This document shows positions 10,375-24,480 of a DNA stretch of 64,000 nt, piece by piece. The notes under the pieces are model-generated. The model made no database searches. It was not told where the DNA came from and was given only the letters and a program-made list of their open reading frames with translations. The stretch spans positions 1,449,001-1,513,000 of the forward strand of contig CM020503.1 in NCBI GenBank assembly GCA_009823395.1, written 5' to 3'. This DNA is from Thamnaconus septentrionalis (taxonomy: Eukaryota > Chordata > Actinopteri > Tetraodontiformes > Monacanthidae). The number at the start of each line of letters is the position of its first letter. The first letter of the stretch is position 1. Made by a program: the position numbers and the translations under genes.

Positions 10375-13300
10375 CTGTGGGAGCCAGGAGACACACAGGT
10401 GTCGACATGAGTCTGTGGCTTCCACCTGATATGTTTTGTCTTTTGTCCGTCGAGGGAAAAAAAGTTTGGCTTTAATTTGGGCTTTTAAACAATTAATTTT
10501 TTAATCAAGATTAATCTCTGATGTTCCATAGTTGACTGCGTTTAATCACGTTTTGATTTGCAGATTTCAAATTCTGGTATTTTGCCTTTCAAGCCTTTTT
10601 CTTACCGTGTGTACGGTGTCTAAATTGGAAATCAAATGAACACAGAAATGATTTCTTTTTATATCTTTTCTATTATTATTTCTTTCAAAACTTACATTAT
10701 TTATGCATTTTTACAGGAGTTCAAATGTTGGTGCTTTCTCTGTGTCATATAGCTCCAGTATGCGTGAACAATTGTTCCCCTTTAAGGTAATGTTAGATGA
10801 CGATGAGGTGTATGACAGGTAGGAGGTAGGTAGGGCCCATTTAGCAATTGCATTCGTTAGCTTCTTCGTACTTTCATCCACAGGTGACGGTGGTGATTCC
10901 CACGCTGCAAAGCGCTGCCTCACCATTTTGAAGGACATTGGTCGCACCTGTATGTTTAGCTTGTTGTTAGCGGTTGCTTAAATCATCACCGCAGAGTGAA
11001 TTACACAACATAAACACAGCTTTGTTCTGAAGCTCAACACAAACTCCCTCTGGAGCAGAAAGTGTCGGCCAAGTCCGAGAACAGAAGGTGACAAACATTG
11101 TGTAGTTCAAACAACTTGACAAACATTGTTGTAACATAGTTGCAAAGGTTGAAGTCAGAATTATAAAGGATCTGGGTATGTCTGGTTGATGGGAGGTTTA
11201 TTATAATCTTTTTTGTTTGTTTGTTTTTTAAAAGATCTTTAGGTTGGCTGTGTGTCAGAATGTCTGTAGTCACAAGCAAGAAGAAAAAAAGGGACGACAA
11301 TACAAAATACTTACTTGTGTGAGCAGTGGGTCACTACTGAGCCAGAAGCATCCAAGCAGTGTTGGGTGTGACTGCAAGTGGCTAATGCTAGCAACAGTTT
11401 TTCAGACTATTTACCTCTACTATGGTGCTGGGCTAATGTGTTGAGACAAGCCAAAATCACACTTGTCGCTATAAAGACAAGTCTTTAGTTGTTAATGATG
11501 ACGCACTCAATGGGTTTCCCAGTCTAACCTCAGAGATTAACGACTGAGAACTCATTATCTTCCTCATTAATTCTCATTTAATCAGCAGGATGGAGAAAAG
11601 GCAGTAAAAGTGAAATTAATCCAAAACATCTGCTGGATGTCTGTTCTGTCTGTCATACCTCCAATACAACTGCATTGTATGTTGTATGTATTTTGTAGTG
11701 TCTAACTCCCAGGCAGCATCACAATATGGAACCTGGTGAATGGCTGCATAACCCTCGTCTGATTTTCACTGATATAGAAACTTAGTTTGGCAAAAATAAA
11801 AGGTTTAAAAAAATCTGTAGATCTTTTGATGACATCTTGGCTAATGTCTACACTACATTATTGAGAGGGGGATCATTAGCAGCTGTTGATCCATAGAATC
11901 GATATCAGTATCAACATTCATCCCTAATGGTGAAGGTTTCCGTACCTCCAGCTCTGCTATGATCTTCTCCTCATCGTCTTCATCCTGGGCGCCCGATGCA
12001 GCAATGGTGGGTGGGGTGGAGGCAGGGCGGGGAGAGTCAGAGGTGATCTTCCTTAGTTTCACCAGAGTTTTGGGTAGATCACCGTCCTCCTCCATCTGGA
12101 AAGAAGATATTTAGCACTTAAAGAGTGGAGAAGCTCTCCATGATATATTCCACTTTTTTCTCTCTATTAGTTTATCCTGCAAAGTTATTATAAAACAGAT
12201 GTTCTCAGCCTGAGCCGTTGAACACTTGGTGGCAACATTATCAGATACCAGCTTGAAGTGAAACTTTTCAGATGTTTCTGGAGGCACCATATGGAGTTTG
12301 TCATCCGCGTCTCCTGCAGCCAAGTTTCATCTCCACCTCTGGGAAAAGTGGAGCGTTTCAAAGGGCTGATGAATCTACAGAACACTGAGTAATTTAAAGG
12401 ATATCTGAGCGGGATTGATGTCATTAGAGGTGTGGATTGTTCTGCAGGATTCAAGTGAGTTGAACCCCCTCAGAGCCTCCAGCCAATGTCCAACCAATCG
12501 CGGTTCGGCATTGTATGGAACAACTGGCAATACAACAATAACCCTATTTTCTTTTGCCATTCTTATGTGCTTGACCTGAATTTACCTTCATGGTAAATGG
12601 TAAATGGACTGCACTTATATTGTGCTTTCCAGCACTTTCAGGTTATGCCGGTATGCCACTCATTCACCCATTCACGCACACACTCATACACCAATGAATG
12701 GGTGAATGCTGCTTCAGACCCCTCGGTCATTGGACGACTCAACTCTTCGAACTGAGCCAGAAGAAGCTCTCGGAGATGAACGAGTGCTTTGCATGGATTA
12801 CTTTAGGGTTCAGTTGACCGGACCGTTCCTCACCTTCGAGTTCTTGATCACGTCTCCGCCGCGGTTGGTGCTGAAGCCGTGCGCCGACGGGAAGCTGCGG
12901 CGAGGGGGCGGCGGAGGCGGAGACTTGGAGGGCTTCTCCGTGCGGTAGCGAGCCACGTTGAGATCCACTGCCAACGGAGGACGTCTCTTCAGAACCCCAA
13001 CGGCAGCACCATCAGCCGGATGAATGTCGTGACTCCACTCACCGGACCCTCGGTGTAACCCCGCTCCCTCCATGCTGTTCAGCTTCTGGGCCGCCAGCTG
13101 CACCTTGCCGGGCTGCTGCTCCCCACCGACGGCGCTGCTGGACGAGGTGCCAGTAGTGGCGGCGGCAGTGGCGGCCCCCACCGCGGTGCCAGCGGCGCTG
13201 GCAGAGGACGTGGCTGTGGTTGAGGTGATGGGGATTGTGATTTGGGGTTTGGGAGGCACGGCCGGCTTGTTGATGTGCCTGGCGGCGAAGTCCAGGTCGG

Positions 13301-16300
13301 GGATGGCCTTCATGAGCTCGGCCTGCGTCTCCTCCAGGAGTCGGTTGATGTCCTGTGCGCTGAACTGGGTCAGGCTGGCCCGCTTCTCCTCCCAGTCCCG
13401 CTCTGCCGCCTGGATGAGGGCCAGAACTTAGATTAATGAAGTTTAGTTTAGTTCAATGGCTTTCAAAGTTTGGGCTGCCGCCGACCTTGGTGGCCAACAG
13501 AAGATAAAAAATAATTAAATAAAAATAAATAAATCAATAATTAAAATTGCGACATGGTGGCGCAGTGGTTAGCGCTGCCGCCTCACAGCAAGAAGGTTGT
13601 GGGTTCGATTCGGGGCCCGGGCCTGGGACCTTTCTGTGTGGAGTTTGCATGTTCTCCCTGTGTCTGCGTGGGTTCTCTCCGGGTTCTCCGGCTTCCTCCC
13701 ACACTCCAAAAACATGCATGTGAGGTCAATTGAACATTCTAAATTGTCCATAGGTGTGCATGTGAGTGTGAATGGTTGTTTGTCTCTATGTGGCCCTGCG
13801 ATGAACTGGCGACTTGTCCAGGGTGTCACCCTGCCTTCGCCCTAAGACAGCTGGGATAGGCTCCAGCAGACCCCCGTGACCCTGAATAGGAATAAGCGGG
13901 CATAGAAGATGAATGAATGAATAATTAAAATGTCACCCTAACAGTCATCATTATAAAATATAATCTAATTATTGTTTAATCATTATTATCAACTATAATC
14001 TCTAATGATACGTAATATGCTTGCCAGTTACTTATCAATGTGATTTGCTCCTTAAGCTAGCCAAGGTGGTGCAAAATGGACAGGTTAGTGACAGGGAGAC
14101 CCAAGGAAACAGACAGACAGCTTAGCTGTGGAAAATACTGCAGCAATAAATCTTAGAATTGGCCAACTACAGTACTCAACATCAAACATTAAGTTTGGTT
14201 TTACAGCCACACAGAAAAATGGCCATGATTATCAACATGTTAGTTTATAGTATTCTAATTTTAAACAAATGTAACTATTATTATTATTATTGAATAGCAA
14301 ATAAAAGTAAGAAAAAAACATACTAAAAGTTTCTTGGCATTTTTTCTAGCATTGTCTGTATGTTTGCCAAAGGGCTCCCCGGACAGGAGCGAATGATTTT
14401 GGGGGGCCATGGTGTGGAAAAGTTTGGGAATCCCTGGCACATGTACAATCAGCTACACAAAGAACCACAAAAAGACTAGGCTTAACTAACTAACTAAAAA
14501 AACCAGCAAAATTTGCCCACCCTTCCACTGACTTCATAAGGACAGGTTCTTTCTGGGAGAACTAAGGTGCGACTCATTGTCACGGTCCTTACCAGTCGGA
14601 CCTCTGCCGACAGACACTTATCGCCTGGCCGCCGGCTCGGAAGCTCATCCAGGACCCGGTTCCGCAGGGTCATGGGGGGCTGCATGTCCTGCTCCGAGCC
14701 CGAGGTGTCGCCGTCGCCGACCGGCATCCAGTTGGCCAGACTGGAGCTGGTGCTGAGGTCGCTGAGGCCGCTCAGGCTGAGCGGAGGACTGTTGAGGATG
14801 TCCAGGTCGGAGCTGCGGCTCATGTCCTCCGACCTCTTCTGCGATTGGCTGATCAGGTCCTCCTGGCTCTTCCACACGCCTTCTGTGATTTGTCTGTGCA
14901 GACGAGACAGGGGGCCTGAAGGGGGCGCCTCCTCAGGGGAGTCGGACTGAGACTCACACACGGGGGACAGACTACCTGCGCAGCGTGCTGAGGGCGTCCG
15001 TCATGGTGTTGCAGCGCTTCAGCAGCGCGTCCAGCCGGTGAGGCTCCTCCTTCAGGAACTTGACAGCCTCCACCTCCACCCTGAGCACCACGCGCATCTT
15101 GCTCTGCAGGCTGGGGAACTGGTCTGCAAGAAGAACAAAGAAGGATGTGAGATGTGAGGAGAAGATGGTGGATGAGATGAACAACTGATCGTCTGTCAGC
15201 TGTTCCTCTAATAAAATGATGACCGGGAGCAGCAGTTGTTGCGCCCCGAGGAGCTTTCGAACCAGTGGCTGCCCGTCTTAATGAGGGCACATTAAACGCT
15301 GTGCGTCGAGATTTACATTTTGTCATTAACATGCAGGAACAATGAGAAACAGAACACTGCAAAGAAGGAGGGAGGACAAAAACAAAGGGATACTAACAGG
15401 AATCTCAGGAAGCCTGGACAGTCTATAGTTCCACTTTAAATGCAACATGAACAGTAGTTCAGCAGCTCAGGACTTGCAAATCCAACCAGAAACTGATTTC
15501 CATTTATCTTAATAACACTGGATGAGTCTGAGATTGTGTGAGATCTCCTCGGCAGCAGCGATACTGACCACGGTCCTGAAGTGGCTGAATATATCAAAAC
15601 GGTGTGAGTCATGTTTCTTAACATAAATGCTCCCAGGGCCAAAGAGATGACTATTGATTTCATGAGAAATATCACAGTTTCCTCCTCTCTGTTCAATCAA
15701 TAACCAGGCTGTTGAGCAAGTGCAACAAAATAAATATGTGGGCACTGTGATGGATGATGAATTGGATAGATGCAAAAAAAAAAAAAAAAAAAAAAAGATG
15801 CAATTTAATAGGAAACTGCTTGCTGGTTTTAGTGCGGTGTTAGTGTTTTTATCAGTACTTTTTCATGTAAAAGCTTTTGTAAAGACCAGGACCAGGTTGC
15901 ATCATGGGGTTAAGGTGTGCAGTAGAAAATTGCAGATCTGTATGATTAGCAGTGGAGGGTATTGAAGTCTCTCTTGTCTGGATCTGCTCATCCTCTCCCC
16001 CGTATAGAGTTCAAGATGCTGCCACCCACCCACAGCTGCAGTCTGCCCTCCCACACCACCACCAGACTGAGGAATTCTGCTGCCCAAGCTGCCACTGACC
16101 TTCTTAACAACACAAGATGGGCTTTATTTTTTACATCTTACATTTTGCAGCATGTTTATAATTAACTGTCGGCCTGTTCTTTTTTTCCCTCACGCATTTC
16201 TATTAGCCATTTTCAATTGGACAGTTGTATGATTACCATGTGAAATGGATGGTTGTGTGTGAGACAGCAGACTGCAAAGCAAAATCCACCTCGGAGATAA

Positions 16301-19300
16301 AAATAAAATTTTAATGAGCCTTGAACTGTAAAGTCAAAGTAGACTTACTAATATGTGTCACTGAAGACCATGACCTGTGGCAAACCTGAATGCAACAGCG
16401 ATCATTTTGAAAATGTCATGTGACTTGAAGTGGTAGAATCATTCATTTTATCTTAGGTCCATCTTAGAGTAGATGTGATTAAAGAAATGCAAAAAACGAA
16501 ACAAAGAATACTTCCTGTCTAAAAGAATATAATTTTGGAATGATGGTGGAAATATGAAGCTACACAAGAATGTGCGAACAGGTACAAAAAGAGTATTTTG
16601 CTGGACAATGTGCACATGACAGATGCTCCAATTGTCCAGGCAGCTCTTACTCTTGAGCTCGGTCAGCGTGTCTCCCAGCATTCTCAGCTCTTTGCTCTTC
16701 TGCTCCACGTCCTGCTCCGTCACCAGGCCGTGGTTGATCGATGAGTTCCTCTGCAGCTCTTCCACCGACTTCTCCAGGTCACTGAGGAAGAGACCAAGGC
16801 ACCTTCAGCCCGCCCACAAATTATATCAAATCATTCAAATCAACAGACAAACTGGTAGACTGTTCGTCATTTAAAGTTTCTTTTCTTCAAAGGTGCATAA
16901 CTTGGTTCCTACGATAACTTCTGTTTGATAAAGAAAGGAACGTGCGCGTGTCCCACTCACTGCAGCTGCTGGATGAGCAGCTCCTCCTGGTTGAGATACT
17001 TGAGTCGCTCCTCCTCCACCAGGAGGCGCTGCCTCTGGAGCGGGTCCTCCTGTGCGCATGGCGTCCAGCATCATGAGGCTGAGCTCCGACTCGGTTTGCC
17101 GCAGCAGCGACAGGACGGAGTCCTGGTTCTCCAGCTGAGGGACACGGAGTCATGCGATCACATGTCGCGTCACTGTCAAATGTCTCCATTATGTAACGTA
17201 TGGTGTCTTAAGAGAGAAAAAGAAAAGATGGACACTCCTTCCAGTCCCCTCGTTGCCGCACGCCCACCTGCATGTTGCGTAGCTGCGACAGCTGTTTGCG
17301 CAAGGCGTTGGTGTTCTGCTGCAGCCCCTGTAGGTGGAGCTGCATCTGCAGACGGGACACCGACACGGGCTGGTTGGCCCCCGAGGGCGGCGGCGGCATC
17401 AGGGCCAGAGGGGCGGACGGAGTCAGAGCTGCACGATGAAAAGCAGGAAGTGAACTCGGCGGTGGCGGCGGTGGTTTGCTACAGGGCACGCGACAGGAGC
17501 TGTCCTGAAATTCTGACGCAAACGCCCGCGGTGAGGTCACCAGGGGCGAGAATCAAAGTTCAAACTGTCACTATGACTTTTTCATTTGTATTCCACCACC
17601 ATTCTACCTCCACATGTTTTAGATATATTTTTTTTAACTATACAAAGTAGCAAAAAGATTGTAGTCCATAGCCGGGCAAACGACATTTCATTGGAGAAGG
17701 AATCACTGCTGCGTTTCTTTTTTTCAATGACAATAAAGAAAAGTCTAAGTCTAAGTCTAGATTTTAGTGGTCGTGCTAATAATTCAGGACAGGTCGAGTC
17801 GTTGGTGCAGCGCAGAGGTCAGAGGTCACAGTTTTTGAATGGAGCTGACGATGAGGAACATCATGAGGAAACAGCAGCACCACCAGATCCAAAGCCCTCG
17901 TCACATCACCGCTGGCATGTGGGAGAGTCAGATCACCTTCTGACATGACGATGGAGGCTGGAGGAGGTTGAGTCACACGCAGCAGGCACAACGACACAGA
18001 GGAAGGAGAACAGCGACGGGACAGTCGGACTCAGTCGGGAACAGAGTTGCATTCTGAAGCCACCACCCAAACGGTGAACGACGGGTCGGACTATTTAGCG
18101 TCAGAGCCAAAAGAGTTGGAGACCGAGATTCTGTTTCAGTGCGTCCTCGATCGAGCCTGTTTCTTTATCTGAGGAGGTTTTAGAACGCTTCCCATCAGTC
18201 TCCCCTTGCTGCCTCAGCAGACCAGGGTGAGGGAATGAAACGCTGCTGATTGCCACTGCAGATAGCAGGTTTCATCTCTGGAAACAATCTGATGTTCGTT
18301 GGGCAAAGAAAAAAAATTGTCTATCCATTCATTCATCTTCTATACCCGCTTATTCCTATTCAGGGTCACGGGGGTCTGCTGGAGCCTATCCCAGCTGTCT
18401 TAGAGTGAAGGCAGGGTGACACCCTGGACAAGTCGCCAGTTCATCGCAGGGCCACATAGACACAGACAACCATTCACACTCACATGCACACCTACGGACA
18501 ATTTAGAATGTTCAGTTGACCTCACATGCATGTTTTTGGACTGTGGGAGGAAGCCGGAGAACCCGGAGAGAACCCACGCAGACACGGGGAGAACATGCAA
18601 ACTCCACACAGAAAGGTCACAGGTCCGGGCCCCGGAATCGAACCCACGACCTTCTTGCTGTGAGGCAGCAGCGCTAACCACTGCGCCACCGCGTCGCCCA
18701 AAAATCGTCTAACAAACAAATAAAAAAAACTAAAACAAAGTACAGCAAAAAAATAAAACTCAATTTCAGCTTAAAAAGAGATAGGGGCTTATCTGTGGTC
18801 ATCTGTGTTGGAAAATCCAATTGTCATACACTGGACAGACACGGAGAGAGCACAGATCGGAAAACTTCTCACTGAAGACTTTATCCAGCGACACACACTT
18901 TCTCCAGCGCTGCCAACTTGGCGACTTTGCCGATTGCTCTGGCCACTTTCCAGAACCCCCTTGGCGATTTCAAAAGCGACTAGCAACAAATCTGGGGAGT
19001 CGCTCTGATCTTTCGGAGAAGCTTGATGCCGACACCAATACATTTAAGCAGCGAAGGCGACGTGGAAGGAGGACGCTGGAGATCCTGGGCCCTCAGCAGA
19101 TTTGCAGCACGCTGAGGCTGCAAAATCACTCACTTTCATTGAATCTGGCATTTCAAAATACATTTGAGCCTAGAATGCAGGTTGCACAGTGAGCAGTGCC
19201 GTCTTGGAAGGTCAAAATTAACTGCGAGACTCAAAGCGACTGTCTGTTCGCCAAGTATGTCCAGTTCTATTTTGGATTCAAGTACGATAGAAAGTACCAA

Positions 19301-19930
19301 GAGAAAATAAAAAAAAAAGTTCTGCCATTTAGCTAAATGTTTCATGTAGTGACATTTAGGGACATGTGGTAGCTCCTCCTTCTCCTGCTGAAAATTCCAC
19401 CATGCCGAGTTTCTCCAGGACATCTGAGTTCACAGGGAACGGTTTTATTTTACTAGTAAACGTCTGAACACAACCAACCACTTTTTTATTTTTGGAGCGA
19501 CAACATTTTTATTTCAAATAATGTAAAAAACATTTTTTGTAAAAACAAAATAAAACCGAACTATCAGAAAGGTGGGAATTCAAGGAACCTCTAACTCAGG
19601 TTGTAATGCAACTCGGAGACAGAGAACAGGAAGTGAGGTGAGGACACCAGCTGGGGCCCCTTTGGGGGGGGGGACACACAGGAGGGGGAGGAGGAGGGAG
19701 GGAGCGAACAGGTGGGAGACACTTCGGGGACACATAGCTACCTTTTTTATTTTTAGCGCGTCCAGCTAAAACAACAAGAAGCATGAGCAGCAAGTTACAC
19801 AGCAGCCAAACAGGAAGCCGCTCACACGTCAGCCTCTCGACCAATCACACGCAGAGAAAACAGGGCAAAAAGTAGCCGGAGATGATTGCCGTGGCCATCA
19901 GAGAGGAAGCAGCGACAGGCGGCAAGAGCA

Positions 19931-19968
<38 letters not shown>

Positions 19969-20089
19969 AGTGTGAAGTGCGTTAAACTTACCGTCAGTAC
20001 CGGAACAGTCGCTGGCTGACTCAATCTTCTCCCTGCAACATGCAAGAGGTAAACGGCTTTGATACCCGGCGAGGAACACGTGCGCTGCA

Positions 20090-20132
<43 letters not shown>

Positions 20133-20290
20133 TGTGGTCTGTGGTGGGCGGTGAATTAAGATTTCAAGCATAAATTGATTTTTCTGCGCGGCAGACAGTT
20201 GGTTCTCTGCGTCATCTGGAAGTGGAACACTTATAGCTTGATGCATTATTCCACTTCCGAGGTTGTGTGGGCAGCGTGCGCGTCTGCGTG

Positions 20291-20354
<64 letters not shown>

Positions 20355-20481
20355 GTGCGTCAGAGAGAGTGTACAGTATTTAACTCACGGGCTGTCTGCC
20401 TCAGGTGCTCTGCTCAGGACTCTCTGCAGTAACCCAGTCAGACTCGCTATCTGCTTCTCCATGGCCTCCATGCGCTCCCTG

Positions 20482-20532
<51 letters not shown>

Positions 20533-23500
20533 ACTTAGCTCATTATGCACCCTGGGCTGTACTAATTTCCTGCTGTGACTGACAGCTGCATCACCTCGTC
20601 TCCGTTTCGTTGCCCAGCAGAGGCGATCCGAACCCTCCGGCGCCCCCTACCTCCCCTCCAGGGCCGGCCAACAGGCAGAGCTGCTCGGCGTTGAGGCCCA
20701 GGCCGGGACCGGGGCCCCTGGCTTTGGGACTGTCCCCGAACACGGAGGAGGAGACGGAGTCCCTCCTCAGGCTCTGCCTCCCCGGGGAGCCCCGGCCCGG
20801 CATGGTGCCCCCGTACGGCTCCCTCATGTCGGGGATCTTCTGTGGGGACGAGGGCGGCGGCACCCGCAGGCCCATCGCCAGCATGGAGGCGGCGTACGCG
20901 TCGTTGTAAAGCGGGCCCCCGGGCCTGTACAGCGCGCCCGTTTCCATCAGCTCTCCCTGCAGGGCGGCGGCAGAGTAGGAGGTGAGGGAGCGCATGGCTG
21001 CTGCGGCTCCGCCTCCTCCTCCACCGCCTCCGCCCCCTCCGCGGCGGTACAAGGAGCCGTAGGGGTCGGCTCTGGCCGGCAGCGGGGAGTGGGGACCCCC
21101 CGCCAGGCTCAGGCGACTGCTCTCCGGGCCCAGGGAGTAGGGGTCGGCGTAGATGCCCCCGCGCTCGTCCCCTCGCAGCAGCACCACGCTCCGGGAGCCG
21201 CCCATCTCGTCGTCGGGCTTCACGTCCCGCCGCTCCAGGATGGCGCTGGAGGAGGCGCCGAAGGCCTGCTGCACGTGGTGGGGCTGGTGGAGGGGCGGCG
21301 GTGGCTGCTGGTGGGGGGAGGAGTGGTGGGACTGGGAGTGAGGGTGGGGCAGGGAGTGGGTGTGGTGGGTGTGGTGGTGGGGGGGCCCGGCATAGGACGA
21401 GGGCCGGTTGCCGCTGTAGAGGAGGCGGGCCCGGGACGGCGAGCCCTGGGGGGAGGCAGAGGAAGATGAATGCTGGGAAGACATCGGCGGGTTGCTGAGG
21501 CGGCGGTGGTTGGGCGACGAGTCCTGAGGGGCGTACACCATCTCCCTCTAGGGGGGGAATGAAGGAAGAGCACACAGAATCAATGGAAGCGCGGCAATAG
21601 AGCCACTGATTATGTCTGTAAAGAGGAAAACGATTGCGCATTGTCTGCAGAAAACACAAGGGTTTGTATCTTTGAGCGTTTGTTTCCACACTAGGTGGAG
21701 ATCAAGAAAAGCAAACATAAAGGACACGATAACCTGCCAAGGTTGGGGGTCCACTGTTTAACAAGAAATGTAATTATGCAGGAAATTAGACAGTAATCGA
21801 TGAGTTAAGCATTCACAGTTACAAGTTGTTACAAATTGTGAATGCAAGTGAGATGGTATCGGTTAAATAATAAGATTAGATTGGGTGGATTAGGACAAAG
21901 CCTCTTTCTTATGCAGTAGGATTTTATCAAATTAGTGACAAAAAATAAAAAAAAAAAAGAAGAAGAAAAAGAGGCAATGAGCTCTTTACTGGGAAAAACC
22001 CACATCTTCAATCACTGGCCTGAAGCCCCGCCCACAACAACAATGTTATTGAACAGGGCTTTGACACATTGGCTGGCTGCTGTTAAAGGGAACATCAATC
22101 TGTCATCCACTAATAGGCTGAACAAAATGCTAAGTGTTCACTAAGAGCATAACTTGCTAATTTGCTAGCATCTCCAGTAGAGTTTGTTAAAACCTGGAGG
22201 GATTAGCTCCTGTGACGTCCAAGCTTTAATCTACTGTAACTCAGTCCAGCTCTAACATTTCCTGAACTGAAAGAAAAGCAGTTTAGGGGGGAAATGATGT
22301 TCACTGTCCCTCTGCCCGGTGTTAAGAAGCAGATAGCTATCTGTGTAGGGTGATTTTTGCCTGGGGGAGAATGAGTCAGTTATCGTTTGTGAGGATGAAA
22401 ATGCCTTTGAGGGTAAAGAACTATCTGTTTTTCTCAGTTCACTATAATATTTTACAAAAAAGGAACACAGAAAAGAGCTCCAATCACCCTCCTAAGTGTT
22501 TTTAAGTCATCAACTGATAGCGTATTGACCAAGGGCGAGTTGTTTTTTTTTTTGCATTCATCCGAGAAACAAAGCAGGACGCAAAGCAGAAGCTCTTGGT
22601 TTGCAGCCCAGGGAAACACACATGGCCATGAAAGACAATGGAAGATAACACTAATAGCTTGTGACGCAGCAAGATACCGGCTGAAAAATATGCAAATTAA
22701 AAAACCAATATTTCTCCACGGCAACCCCTCTGAGGCCTCAACACTCAGTGGACAGCCCCACAGCAAGCTAACGGCTCCTCTGCTGTTGTCTGCCAAGTCG
22801 TAACTTAGCAACAGTCTCAAATCGACAGCATCCTCCTGACAGACATTTGCTCATACCTCCTGGAGTTCCAGGGTCTGTCCTGCAGGAAGGGGCGGGTATA
22901 ATATCTCCAGCATCTACATAACATTATACCCAACGTGTAACTGTGAATGCTTAACTCATCGATTATCCAACGTTTGTTGATGAGAGATGTAGCAAGTAAC
23001 AATATCGTGACCATCTAGTTAAAACCTTGTCATGTAAAACCGCCACCGCCACGCTCAGTCACCCAACCTTCCAGAAACTACCATTTACGAATACAAGTTG
23101 TTTTTTTCTTTTTTTAAAAAATAAAAAAAATAAATAAAAAATTAGACCCAGAGGGAAGTGAACAGGTAGGCAGTGTTGCTAATCTGGCGACTCCGTCTCC
23201 AGACCTTTCCAAACTCCCAGGGCAACAAAGGTTGCTGTCACATCTAATAGTCCCCGATATCGGGTAAGATTGTGGCCTCAGCTAAAGTGGGGTTAAAACA
23301 TTCAGCTGGTCACAGTTTCTCACGGCACTTTGTCAAACTGACAAGACCTTTGCAATGACATATTCCCCACTTGTAGTGGCGGTGCACCAAGTACTACCGA
23401 AGAAGAACACAAGACAAACTTTGAACAAGAGACCTTGTTCATTAATTGGTCAATGCAGGATAACTTGCTACCCATAATACCCTGTATTTTGTATGTACAT

Positions 23501-24439
23501 TCACACTGGCCCAAACAAACTGGACTCTCTGAGCAGACGTACTGGAGTGAGATTAAAGAGGGCTGGTGTGAATACACCCTAAGTGTGAAAAGCAACTAGC
23601 GAGAAGCCCAGCAATGTTTTCAAGCTTTTGAGAGAATGTAAATACCAACACAATCGATTTCAGTGACCCAGTAGTGTGCAAACTCCAGTTCATGCCCTTA
23701 ATGAGCTGTTTGGAACAGAAGACAGACACTGATGGTCTGTGTTGTTGTCGTGTTACACATCGAAGGGTTACATTTAGGCCTGCCAGCGTTAACATATTAT
23801 TACAATGAGATTAAATACAAAGCATAATTCTTTTATCACATTTAAATCACGAGCCTTTTGTCCCTTCCATTCACCTGTACACATGTCTTCAAGCTGTAGC
23901 ACTGTGTTTCTACACTACATTCTGTTCATGTTAGCTGTGTTTTTAAAGAAATAATAATACAAAATATCAAAAGGGAAATCCTATCTTTGTGCGTTTGGTT
24001 ACCAATGAAGACATCAATATGGACATAAAAACTGTCTTGAAATGGAAAAAACAGAATTTTAAACATGCAAACGAAAATGTGATTAATCACAGTTAACTAT
24101 GGGACATCAGAGATTAATCTCGATTTAAAAAATAATGGTTTGACAGTCCAAGTTAAATTTAAAGGTTATTTGTCGACATATGACACCTTTTGTATATTAG
24201 CTAAAAAAAAGAATATGGCAATATTACTAAATGGTCATATTGCCCTAGACCACCTACAATGTTTCATTTCTAACCTAACCCTTGACGTTACTTAATACTG
24301 GGACGAAAATCAGCCAATCAATGTCCTTGTCCTGCAGCGCCAACTCAGATGAACTGCAGTTCTGTAATTCTGGTCATGCTTTTGTGATCAGCAATCAGGG
24401 AATAATATCAGCTCTGCAGGCTAGACTTTAGCGAGCCCA

Positions 24440-24480
<41 letters not shown>

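Noticed and set aside
12810..13313. Single 167-residue frame from the internal Met to GPVN
   Set aside because: It reads through a good 75-nt intron and past the donor at 12833. Family alignment supports splicing and an upstream continuation to 13409.
13561..13620. tRNA-like head (A and B boxes) as a real tRNA gene
   Set aside because: No cloverleaf pairing was evident, and the sequence continues into a repeated SINE body with target duplications.
20610..21754. Long frames in other phases over the large srcin1 exon, including a 375-residue one
   Set aside because: Shadows of the GC-rich srcin1 exon. Only the frame with REMVYAPQ...NETETR joins neighbours in phase and matches the family.
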